DNA of 64,000 bases from Bacillota bacterium. GTDB lineage: Bacteria > Bacillota > Clostridia > Acetivibrionales > DTU013. Location of the stretch: the NCBI GenBank assembly GCA_023418915.1, contig JAEZYU010000038.1, positions 124,001 to 188,000 on the forward strand. The letters are read 5' to 3'. Position numbers and translations under genes: made by a program. Positions within the stretch are counted from its first letter, which is position 1, and the number at the start of each line of letters is the position of its first letter. Below, piece by piece: positions 36,164-43,998 of this stretch. The notes beneath the pieces were generated by a model. It saw only the letters and a list, made by a program, of their open reading frames with translations, searched no databases and was not told where the DNA came from.

Positions 36164-37858
36164 ATGACGGAAGATGTAATAAACAATAATGAATCGGGTA
36201 TATCATCAAATTTTATTTTTGATCTCATAGATGAAGATATTAAGAGCGGCAGGGTCAATAAGGATGCCATAAAAACCAGATTCCCGCCAGAACCTAACGG
36301 ATACCTGCATATTGGACATGCCAAGGCACTTCTCATCGACTTTCTTACAGCGCAAAAATACAATGGCCGTTGTAATCTGAGATATGACGATACTAATCCT
36401 GTAAAGGAAAATGTGGAGTACGCAGAATCGATGCAGGAGGATATCAAGTGGCTGGGACTCCAATGGGACGGATTATATTATGCTTCTGACTATTTTGATA
36501 CAATGTATGAGTGTGCAGTCAGGCTTATAAAGAAAGGTCTCGCATACGTCTGCGATCTCAGTGCCGATGAAATCAGGGAATATAGAGGTACTCTTACGGA
36601 GCCGGGCAAGGAAAGCCCATACAGAAATCGCTCTGCACAAGAAAATTTAGATCTGCTGGCACGAATGAAAGCGGGCGAGTTCCCGGAAGGATCAAAAGTA
36701 CTGCGTGCTAAAATCGACATGGGCTCACCCAATATAAACATGAGAGATCCGGTCATATATCGTATCATGAGGGTGGAACACTATCGTATCGGCAGTGAGT
36801 GGTGCATCTACCCGATGTATGATTTTGCGCATCCGATCGAGGATGCCATTGAAAACATAACCCATTCACTCTGCTCTCTCGAATATGAGGATCACAGACC
36901 GCTGTATGACTGGGTCGTGGACAATGTGGAGCTCAGTTCAAAGCCCCGTCAGATAGAATTTGCAAGGCTGAACCTGTCATATACAATGATGAGTAAGAGA
37001 AAGCTTCTCCAACTGGTTACAGAGCGCATCGTTGCCGGCTGGGATGATCCACGGATGCCAACACTTTCAGGTCTGAGGAGAAGAGGATATACACCGGCCG
37101 CCGTAAGGGATTTCTGTGACAGGATCGGTGTGGCAAAGACAAACAGCCTCGTGGATTATGCACTTCTCGAGCATTGTGTCAGAGAGGATCTGAATGCTAC
37201 TGCGCCCAGAATGATGGCAGTATTGAGGCCATTAAAGGTCATAATTGAAAACTATCCCGAGGATCGGGTGGAATGGTTCGATGTCGAGATCAACCCGGAA
37301 AACCCGGAAATGGGTACGAGAAAGGTACCATTTAGCCGTGAGATATACATTGAACAGGACGATTTTATGGAGGATCCGCCGAAGAAGTATTTCAGGCTGT
37401 ATCCCGGTAATGAAGTCAGGCTGAAAAACACTTATTTCATAAAATGCTCACAGGTCATAAAGGATGAGGCAGGAAACATAACTGAGCTCCGATGCACCTA
37501 TGATCCCGACTCAAGAGGCGGCAATTCTCCGGATGGGCGCAAGGTCAAGGGTACTCTGCACTGGGTATCTGCAAATCATGCGCTCGATGCTGAGGTCCGC
37601 ATGTACGACCACCTTTTCACTGACCCGGATCCTGGGGCGGCAGAGGATATGCATTCCGTTATCAGCCCGAATTCTCTTGAAGTGCTTACCGGCTGCAAGC
37701 TCGAGCCCAATTTGTCATCAACACAGCCGGGAGAGCATTACCAGTTCCTTCGCATGGGTTATTTTTGCACAGACAAGGATTCCTCACAAGAAAGGCTCAT
37801 ATTCAATAGAACAGTAGGGCTTAAGGATTCGTGGAGCAAGGAAATGAAGAAAAAGTAA
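36164..37858 (+). CDS. glnS: Glutaminyl-tRNA synthetase
   Basis: Class I synthetase of 564 residues with HIGH as PNGYLHIGHAKA (about 46-57), KMSKS as TMMSKRKL near 268, and two C-terminal beta-barrels for anticodon recognition. It makes Gln-tRNA-Gln directly; most Clostridia instead use misacylation plus GatCAB, so this is a gene of likely transferred origin in this lineage. SD GGAGG eight bases before the ATG. It ends at a strong bidirectional terminator. Confidence 0.97.
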   Translation: MTEDVINNNESGISSNFIFDLIDEDIKSGRVNKDAIKTRFPPEPNGYLHIGHAKALLIDFLTAQKYNGRCNLRYDDTNPVKENVEYAESMQEDIKWLGLQWDGLYYASDYFDTMYECAVRLIKKGLAYVCDLSADEIREYRGTLTEPGKESPYRNRSAQENLDLLARMKAGEFPEGSKVLRAKIDMGSPNINMRDPVIYRIMRVEHYRIGSEWCIYPMYDFAHPIEDAIENITHSLCSLEYEDHRPLYDWVVDNVELSSKPRQIEFARLNLSYTMMSKRKLLQLVTERIVAGWDDPRMPTLSGLRRRGYTPAAVRDFCDRIGVAKTNSLVDYALLEHCVREDLNATAPRMMAVLRPLKVIIENYPEDRVEWFDVEINPENPEMGTRKVPFSREIYIEQDDFMEDPPKKYFRLYPGNEVRLKNTYFIKCSQVIKDEAGNITELRCTYDPDSRGGNSPDGRKVKGTLHWVSANHALDAEVRMYDHLFTDPDPGAAEDMHSVISPNSLEVLTGCKLEPNLSSTQPGEHYQFLRMGYFCTDKDSSQERLIFNRTVGLKDSWSKEMKKK

Positions 37859-37882
37859 CAAAGTGATCGGACAAGCAATAAC

Positions 37883-37924
37883 AAAGGCTGCAAGAATGTA
37901 TTGATCTTGCAGCCTTTTATTTTT
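37883..37924. terminator. Bidirectional terminator between glnS and ligA
   Basis: A 10-bp stem GGCTGCAAGA/TCTTGCAGCC (37886-37914) with TTTTATTTTTC on the plus side and TTTGTTATTG on the minus side, between convergent genes. Confidence 0.9.
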
Positions 37925-39892
37925 CTATGGTTTGACTCCGTTATTGACCCAGTCGAGGAATTGCTGCTCTGTGATTATACTGATGCCAAGCTCATTAGCC
38001 TTTTTATTTTTGGAAGAAGCGGAGGTATTGTCATTATTTATTAGATAGCTTGTCTTTTTCGATACAGACCCGGAGACCTTTCCGCCCTTTTCTTCTATCA
38101 GCTGAGCAAGCTCCTCCCTGTTCTTAAAATGCTCTACAGAGCCTGTGATCACAAAAACATTATTATCAAAAATCTGTTCGTTTTCTGCCGTGTTCACCTG
38201 CTCCAGTTCTATCTCCCGGAGTATATGAGCCACAGCCTCCCTGTTTCCTTCATCACTGAAAAACCGAACAAACGCTTCTGCCATAACGTCACCTATGCCG
38301 CTTATCTCTATGAGCTGCTCATAGGATGCATTTTGTATCAGGTCCCATTCATTGCCGAATCTGCGGCAAATGAGTTTTGCATTCGACAGGCCGACATTTG
38401 GGATACCAAGGCTGTAAAGCAGCCTTATTGCCGTCGTTTTTCTCGATCTGGTCACAGCCTCTATGAGCTTACTATACGATTTTTCACCGAAGCCTTCCAT
38501 CTCAACAATGGTCTCTCTGTGCTCCTCAAGGTGGTAGATATCGGCAAGCTCTTTTACAAGACCGCTGGATATGAATTTCTCAATTGTCGCTTCTGAAAGC
38601 CCTTCGATATTCATTGCATCTCTGCTGACAAACAGGCTGAAACGCTTGATCTGCTTTGCTGTACATTCGCTGTTTATGCAGTACAGATACCTCACATCAT
38701 TATTTTGTCTTATTTCTGCCCGACCGCCGCATACAGGGCATTCATCGGGTATCTTCACGTTACCGCTCCTTGTGAGGTTCTCGGATATTTGCGGTATGAT
38801 CATATTTGCTTTATATACGCACACCGTATCACCCAAGCCTATTTGAAGCTCCTCCATAATACTGAGATTATGCAGGCTGGCACGGCTCACTGTAGTACCT
38901 TCCAGCTCCACAGGCTCAAAAACAGCAATGGGATTGATGAGACCTGTCCGTGATGCACTCCACTCTATTTCCCTGAGTGTCGTCTCCTTTATCTCATCGC
39001 GCCACTTGAAGGCAATCGAATCCCGCGGGAACTTTGCAGTAGTACCAAGTGATACCCCGTACCTGATGTCATCAAAGGTCAGCACAAGGCCATCTGACGG
39101 TATATCATTGCCCTCGATCTGTTCCGCAAACCATTTGACCGCTTCTTCCAGGCTGTCGGCGTCGACCTTCCGGTATTCTGCCACATCAAATCCCTGAGCT
39201 TTCAGCCAATCCATTTGAGCTGACTTAGTATTTGCAAATTCTCCTCCCCCGGCTCTCACCAATGAAAAAGCAAAAAAGTTGACGTTCCTCTCTGCGGTCA
39301 CCTTGTTATTCAGCTGCCTGACCGAACCGCTGCAGAGGTTTCGGGGGTTTTTATACTTTATATTTGCATCTGATATTTTATCATTGATTCGTTGAAAATC
39401 AGAATAGCTTATGACAGCTTCGCCTCTTAATACCAAATCACCTTTAAATGGGATATTCAGAGGAACGTTTTTAAAGACCCTCACATTATTGGTGACAACT
39501 TCCCCTACCTCGCCGTTCCCTCTAGTGACTGCCTTAGTCAAACTGCCATCGCTGTATGTAAGAACAATCGTCAGACCATCCAGCTTCCACGAGAGCAGTC
39601 CTGTCTGTGTGCCAAGCCAATCTCTGAGTGCAGCTATATCCTTTGTCTTGTCCAGTGAAAGCATCGGCCGCTCATGCCGTTCCTTCGGAAGACTGGACAG
39701 CAGCTCAAACCCAACGCGGATAGTAGGGCTGTTTGCCAGCACAGTACCTGTTTCTTTTTCAAGTCCGGCCAGTTCGTCATACAGCCTGTCATATTCATAA
39801 TTGGACATTATTTCACGGTTTTCCTGGTAATATGCCTTTGCCGCCCTGTTCAGCAGCTCGATCCTTTCTTTCATCAGCTGGATCCTGTCCAT
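37925..39892 (-). CDS. ligA: NAD-dependent DNA ligase
   Basis: Replicative and repair ligase of 655 residues. Domain Ia, adenylation domain with the active lysine in KLDGLT, OB fold, a four-Cys zinc finger (CPVCGG ... CINSECTAKQ), HhH repeats and a C-terminal BRCT domain (DNNVFVITGSVEHFKNREEL) are all present. ATG at 39892 is used because GGAGG is seven bases upstream; the in-frame start seven codons earlier overlaps that SD. Confidence 0.97.
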   Translation of the reverse strand: MDRIQLMKERIELLNRAAKAYYQENREIMSNYEYDRLYDELAGLEKETGTVLANSPTIRVGFELLSSLPKERHERPMLSLDKTKDIAALRDWLGTQTGLLSWKLDGLTIVLTYSDGSLTKAVTRGNGEVGEVVTNNVRVFKNVPLNIPFKGDLVLRGEAVISYSDFQRINDKISDANIKYKNPRNLCSGSVRQLNNKVTAERNVNFFAFSLVRAGGGEFANTKSAQMDWLKAQGFDVAEYRKVDADSLEEAVKWFAEQIEGNDIPSDGLVLTFDDIRYGVSLGTTAKFPRDSIAFKWRDEIKETTLREIEWSASRTGLINPIAVFEPVELEGTTVSRASLHNLSIMEELQIGLGDTVCVYKANMIIPQISENLTRSGNVKIPDECPVCGGRAEIRQNNDVRYLYCINSECTAKQIKRFSLFVSRDAMNIEGLSEATIEKFISSGLVKELADIYHLEEHRETIVEMEGFGEKSYSKLIEAVTRSRKTTAIRLLYSLGIPNVGLSNAKLICRRFGNEWDLIQNASYEQLIEISGIGDVMAEAFVRFFSDEGNREAVAHILREIELEQVNTAENEQIFDNNVFVITGSVEHFKNREELAQLIEEKGGKVSGSVSKKTSYLINNDNTSASSKNKKANELGISIITEQQFLDWVNNGVKP

Positions 39893-39932
39893 AGTGAAAC
39901 CTCCGGAACTCAAAGTAATCGGCAGATTGCCA

Positions 39933-40652
39933 TCACATAGCGCTTCGTCTGCCCCTCGATGCTGTTGACCGCTTTTTACCCGTCATTGTCGAATAAATAG
40001 CCACGCATGATATGATGAGCCAAATTATTCCCCATACCACCGCAGGTATGTGAGTCATGCGTTCGATCTGCACAGCATCCGTAAGCGGACGTGATGCTCC
40101 CCATCCGCTGATAATGTTGAGCTTTGCATTTATCTCAAGCAGAATGGTATCGATAAAAGTATCATAAACAGCATAGGCTGCACTTGTTACTCCAATTATA
40201 TCAATGACCCAGTCATTCAGCCTTTCATTCCTAAGCATATAGAGAAGCAGTATCAATCCGGCAAAAATGGAGGCATAAATGATCGTAAAAACAGATTTGC
40301 CATATGCGATCGAAACACCCAGAAGCAAAATAGCCGAGGCACCGAGTATATATTTTTTAACAAATGTCTTTTTCAAATTCAGTATGAGCAGTGCAAAAAG
40401 TACACTGCCAAGATATCCTCCGTTTGCAATTAAGAAGGAAGATAATCCGCTTTTGGGCAGCGTCAGAGCATAACCGCTCTCGTCAAGGTTAATCCTGAAT
40501 CCTGTTATACCGTTGCCGAATATCACTGCCATGAGAGAATGCCCAAGCTCGTGAAGAAAAACCGAAAAGATTTTCAACGGCTTTATTATGATAGTATTCC
40601 AAAGCGCAATGACCATAATCAGGATGACCACATATCTTGCCTTCTGCTTCAT
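39933..40652 (-). CDS. M50-like membrane metallopeptidase homologue
   Basis: Membrane protein of 239 residues with about seven spans. The zinc motif HELGHSL (near 34) follows the first span, as in M50B-type proteases. The second zinc ligand motif of true site-2 proteases (N/LDG) is not obvious, so activity is uncertain. It is collinear with ligA after 41 bases. Confidence 0.8.
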   Translation of the reverse strand: MKQKARYVVILIMVIALWNTIIIKPLKIFSVFLHELGHSLMAVIFGNGITGFRINLDESGYALTLPKSGLSSFLIANGGYLGSVLFALLILNLKKTFVKKYILGASAILLLGVSIAYGKSVFTIIYASIFAGLILLLYMLRNERLNDWVIDIIGVTSAAYAVYDTFIDTILLEINAKLNIISGWGASRPLTDAVQIERMTHIPAVVWGIIWLIISCVAIYSTMTGKKRSTASRGRRSAM

Positions 40653-40745
40653 TACAACCCCCGTTAAAGTTTATTAGTAAGTGCATTATTCTCAATTATA
40701 CTTCTTTTAGTCACCAAAATAAAGGTTTTCCCGCAAGAACAGCGC

Positions 40746-41240
40746 CGGAATAAACGGCGCCGGCGATCCTGCCCATCACTGCCCGTAACCCGCTCACGGT
40801 TCCGGATCGACGGCGTCGTTTGTGAAGGTTACGTTTCCTGCCCTAATGCACTGCTGCAACATATGCAGTTGAGTGGATGGTACTGCAATACCACATGAGA
40901 TACGACTTCTTTATCCGAAGTTTCATTATGCCTAAAAGGCGCACCTCAGTTGGTGTTTAGGAAACGTAACCGGAATAAACGGCGCCGGCGGTCCTGCCCG
41001 TCACTGCCCGTAACCCGCTCACGGTTCCGGATCGACGGCGTCGTTTGTGAAGGTTACGTTTCCTGCCCTAATGCTCTGCTGCAACATATACAGTTGAGTG
41101 GATGGTACTGCAATACCACGTGAGATACGACTTCTTTATCCGAAGTTTCATTATGCTAAAAAGGCGCACCTCAGTTGGTGCTTAGGAAACGTAACCGGAA
41201 TAAACGGCGCCGGCGATCCTGCCCGTAACCGCTCACCAGC
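40746..41240. repeat. 225-bp GC-rich tandem repeat, 2.2 copies
   Basis: Units start at 40746, 40971 and 41196 (partial), each with CGGAATAAACGGCGCCGGCG. Units 1 and 2 differ at only a handful of bases. Within each unit a 145-bp block (40827-40971 and 41052-41196) is bounded by the inverted repeat GGTTACGTTTCC/GGAAACGTAACC and contains several short hairpins: CTGCA/TGCAG, TGGTA/TACCA, ACTTC/GAAGT and CACC/GGTG. The third copy lacks about 10 bases. No reading frame of note runs through it. It fills the gap between the M50-like gene and gpr. Confidence 0.92.
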
Positions 41241-41252
41241 ATAGCTGAACAT

Positions 41253-42254
41253 CTAATTCACATACCGGTTCACATCATTGAGCGTAACCCCCTGATGCAG
41301 CGCAATATTCAACCCATTTGCTATCACCTTGGAAATCCTTCTGACCACATCGTCGATCTCCTTTGGCGTAACAATCAGATTACCCACATATGGCTCCAGC
41401 ACCTCCCGAATCAGCTGATACTTCTCTTCCCTGTCAATACCCTTCATCATACTATAAAAATCAGTTCCCTGCGGTGCCTGGTCAATCATACTGTCAAGCA
41501 CAAGATCAATCGTATCATTTGCCATGGTGGCCGCATCCACGACCGTCGGGACACCGATAGCCACAACCGGCACACCCAGTGTGTCCGCAGAAAGCTCCAT
41601 CCTCTTGTTTCCCACACCCGAGCCTGGCGCAATACCCGTATCTGCGATCTGTATAGTGGTATTGACCCTTTCCATCTTTCTGGACGCCAGCGCATCGATT
41701 GCAATAATATAGTCCGGACGTATCCTGTCGACTATCCCTCGAATGATCTCACCAGTCTCTATACCTGTGATCCCCAATACTCCGGGAGCAACAGCACAAA
41801 CAGGTCTTACACCTTCATCCACCTGTTCGGGTAAATACTCCAGCAAATGCCGGGTAACCATCATACTCGACACGACTTTGGGACCCAGAGCATCAGGAGT
41901 AACATTCCAGTTGCCAAGCCCGACTACCAGCGTCAGTGTCTTGTCATTCAGCTTAAGAATGCCCGTAAGTTCCTTCGCCATCGCCTTGCATGTATCTTCA
42001 TACAGTTGCTGGTCATTTTCTCTGAGCCCGGGTATCTCCAGAGTTATATAATTACCCATGGGCTTTCCTATCGCTGTCTCACCGTCATGTGATGTGACTC
42101 GTACTCTCGTGATTTTGATCCTTTCGTCACCCAAATTCTCCAGTTCCACCCCAGGAATATCCTGCTGTTTTTCCTGCTCCCTTACCGCCTTCTCACGCAG
42201 CAGTTCATGTGCCTCCAGTGTAAGATCAGTTCTTATGCTTCTCCGTTCAGTCAT
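41253..42254 (-). CDS. gpr: Spore protease GPR (germination endopeptidase)
   Basis: Protease of 333 residues that degrades small acid-soluble spore proteins on germination. The A25-family hallmarks are present: the short propeptide with RTDLTLEAHELL, VVGLGNWNVTPDALGPKVV, and DALASRKMERVNTTIQIADTGI followed by SGVGNKR. It is made in the forespore as a zymogen. GGAGGG lies 12 bases upstream, rather far. The downstream gap holds the 225-bp repeats. Confidence 0.96.
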   Translation of the reverse strand: MTERRSIRTDLTLEAHELLREKAVREQEKQQDIPGVELENLGDERIKITRVRVTSHDGETAIGKPMGNYITLEIPGLRENDQQLYEDTCKAMAKELTGILKLNDKTLTLVVGLGNWNVTPDALGPKVVSSMMVTRHLLEYLPEQVDEGVRPVCAVAPGVLGITGIETGEIIRGIVDRIRPDYIIAIDALASRKMERVNTTIQIADTGIAPGSGVGNKRMELSADTLGVPVVAIGVPTVVDAATMANDTIDLVLDSMIDQAPQGTDFYSMMKGIDREEKYQLIREVLEPYVGNLIVTPKEIDDVVRRISKVIANGLNIALHQGVTLNDVNRYVN

Positions 42255-42355
42255 ATCTCATCTATTCCCTCCATGATATGTTAATTACATATTCATAGTT
42301 TCTGCAAAAATCGCTCAAAAATAAGCAAAATGTGTAATTACCTTATTTATTTACC

Positions 42356-42384
42356 TTGCTTTTTAAAATCGTTCATGGTAGAAT
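42356..42384 (+). promoter_or_regulatory. Promoter of rpsT
   Basis: TTGCTT (42356-42361), a 17-base spacer and TAGAAT (42379-42384), giving a leader of about 37 bases. Confidence 0.6.
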
Positions 42385-42427
42385 ATCTGATGTTAAAAAA
42401 CAATTAGATTCGCAGGAGGTGAAAGGT

Positions 42428-42700
42428 TTGCCAAATATCAAATCCGCTATAAAAAGGGTAGAAATCGCAAAGAAGAAAACTCTCAACAATACTATGAGGA
42501 AGTCAGCACTGAAGACTACTATTAAGAAGTGTAAGGAAGTTATATCGACGAACGATGAATCAGCTTCCACAGTATTGAATGCCACAGTAAAATCCATAGA
42601 CAAGGCGGCATCGAAGAATATACTGCACAAAAACACCGCTGCGAGAAGAAAATCAAAACTGGCAAAGGCTCTTAACGCCGCAAACACAGCAAGTAAATGA
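42428..42700 (+). CDS. rpsT: 30S ribosomal protein S20
   Basis: A 90-residue, very basic protein with the normal S20 start PNIKSAIKR and a three-helix layout. The start is TTG at 42428, with a perfect AGGAGGTG six bases upstream; in-frame codons before it lack an SD. E. coli rpsT also starts with TTG, where the weak start is part of autoregulation, so the same may hold here by analogy. It is a single gene with its own promoter. Confidence 0.95.
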   Translation: MPNIKSAIKRVEIAKKKTLNNTMRKSALKTTIKKCKEVISTNDESASTVLNATVKSIDKAASKNILHKNTAARRKSKLAKALNAANTASK

Positions 42701-42742
42701 TTTAGCAGTCGGGTGATATCATAATGCTTTTTATTATGAAAA

Positions 42743-42800
42743 GAAAAAAGCGCGAGCATCAAATGGACAATTCCAAGAGGCCGGGCTTTTTTATTTTGCC
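42743..42800 (+). terminator. Probable terminator after rpsT
   Basis: AAAAAAGC (42746-42753) can pair with GCTTTTTT ahead of ATTTTG around 42785-42797. The loop is long, so the assignment is tentative. Confidence 0.35.
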
Positions 42801-42866
42801 ATCAACTCAGTATAACTTCCTATCTTGTACAGTAGTTATCTGCAATTTCCTTCTTAACACAGTATC

Positions 42867-43958
42867 TCACTTGCCTGCAAGGCTTGTGATCATTAACTCA
42901 ACAGCTGCCCTGTCCTCCAGCCTGCCGGTCTTTACGGCTATGTCCAGTTCCAGGCCTGTTGCTGCCGCTGATTGAAGGCTGTCGATTTTAAAGCTCTTCG
43001 CCTGCCTGATTAACTTGTCGGCTATGAATGGCGGCACTTTGAAATATGCTGCTATCTCTCCCTTTCCAGCACCGTCCTTGGCTAAAAGCTTTGTCTGGAT
43101 CAGCTGTCTGAACTGACGGGCAATCATGTACATAATCTTGGGCATAGGTTCTCTCATCACTGCCATATCGTTGAGTATCGAAAGCGCTGTACGGCTTTTT
43201 TTTGCTGCAATGGCATCCGTCAGGTCGAAAATCCTGCTTTTAACTGATCTTGTACATACCTTCACCACATCTTCGTCAGTAATCATAATACGATCACCTG
43301 CGTATGAACAAAGCTTCTTGATTTCGTTTAATATGTCGTCCATACCGGGCTCACAATAATCTACTATCATTGCAGCAGTACCCGGCGCTGTATCATGACC
43401 CAGCTCCCTCATCCTTTTGACGACCCAGCTGACAAGTTCATCAGGTTTCTTATAGTCAAATTCAATGACAAGCCCTTTCTTTTCGATCACATCTAAATAT
43501 TTCTTTACTCTCCTGTCAACTTCAGATTCAACAAAGACAAGGCAGACATGCTCCGGCAGCTCCAATAAAAAATCCACAAGCTCATCATCACCTTTCCTTT
43601 TGGCCCCGGATCTGCCCGACCTTTTACCTGACGCCTCCGCTGCCGATCCTGCGCTCTCATTCTTTCTGGCACCCTTAAAAAGCCCGGAATCCTTGACGAT
43701 GACCATCCTTCTGTCAGAAAAAACAGGTGATGTCCTGCAATTATCTATTATCTGAGCTGCTGTGACCTTGCCGTTGAGGATCACCTTATTCAGCATTTTG
43801 AATTCATCATCCAGCAGTGCTTTTTCCATCTGCTCACAATAATTTCTGATAAGGTACTCCTCCGCTCCATAAAAGAGGTACAGACTACCTAGATCATTGC
43901 TTTTTATTGATTTCCATAGTGTTTTTTCATTACCGGCATAGGCATCTTTTGCCGCCAT
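42867..43958 (-). CDS. holA: DNA polymerase III delta subunit
   Basis: Clamp-loader subunit of 363 residues. The N-terminal AAA+ fold without a working P-loop (LYLFYGAEEYLIRNY), CRTSPVFSDRRMVIVKDSG and the C-terminal helical domain (ARQFRQLIQTKLLAKDG) match HolA. A low-complexity Lys/Gly/Ser stretch (about 100-125) is inserted in the N-terminal half. It lies downstream of comEC, the common Firmicutes order. Confidence 0.95.
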   Translation of the reverse strand: MAAKDAYAGNEKTLWKSIKSNDLGSLYLFYGAEEYLIRNYCEQMEKALLDDEFKMLNKVILNGKVTAAQIIDNCRTSPVFSDRRMVIVKDSGLFKGARKNESAGSAAEASGKRSGRSGAKRKGDDELVDFLLELPEHVCLVFVESEVDRRVKKYLDVIEKKGLVIEFDYKKPDELVSWVVKRMRELGHDTAPGTAAMIVDYCEPGMDDILNEIKKLCSYAGDRIMITDEDVVKVCTRSVKSRIFDLTDAIAAKKSRTALSILNDMAVMREPMPKIMYMIARQFRQLIQTKLLAKDGAGKGEIAAYFKVPPFIADKLIRQAKSFKIDSLQSAAATGLELDIAVKTGRLEDRAAVELMITSLAGK

Positions 43959-43998
43959 AATAACTCAACTCGCTTCTTTATGCTTTGATTTGATTTTA

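Noticed and set aside
40860..40920. Resemblance of GATGGTACTGCA...GAGATA in the 225-bp repeat to 5S rRNA
   Set aside because: The rest of 5S (loop C with the CCGAACACGGAAGTTAAG-type block and the terminal stem) is missing, so I treat it as chance.
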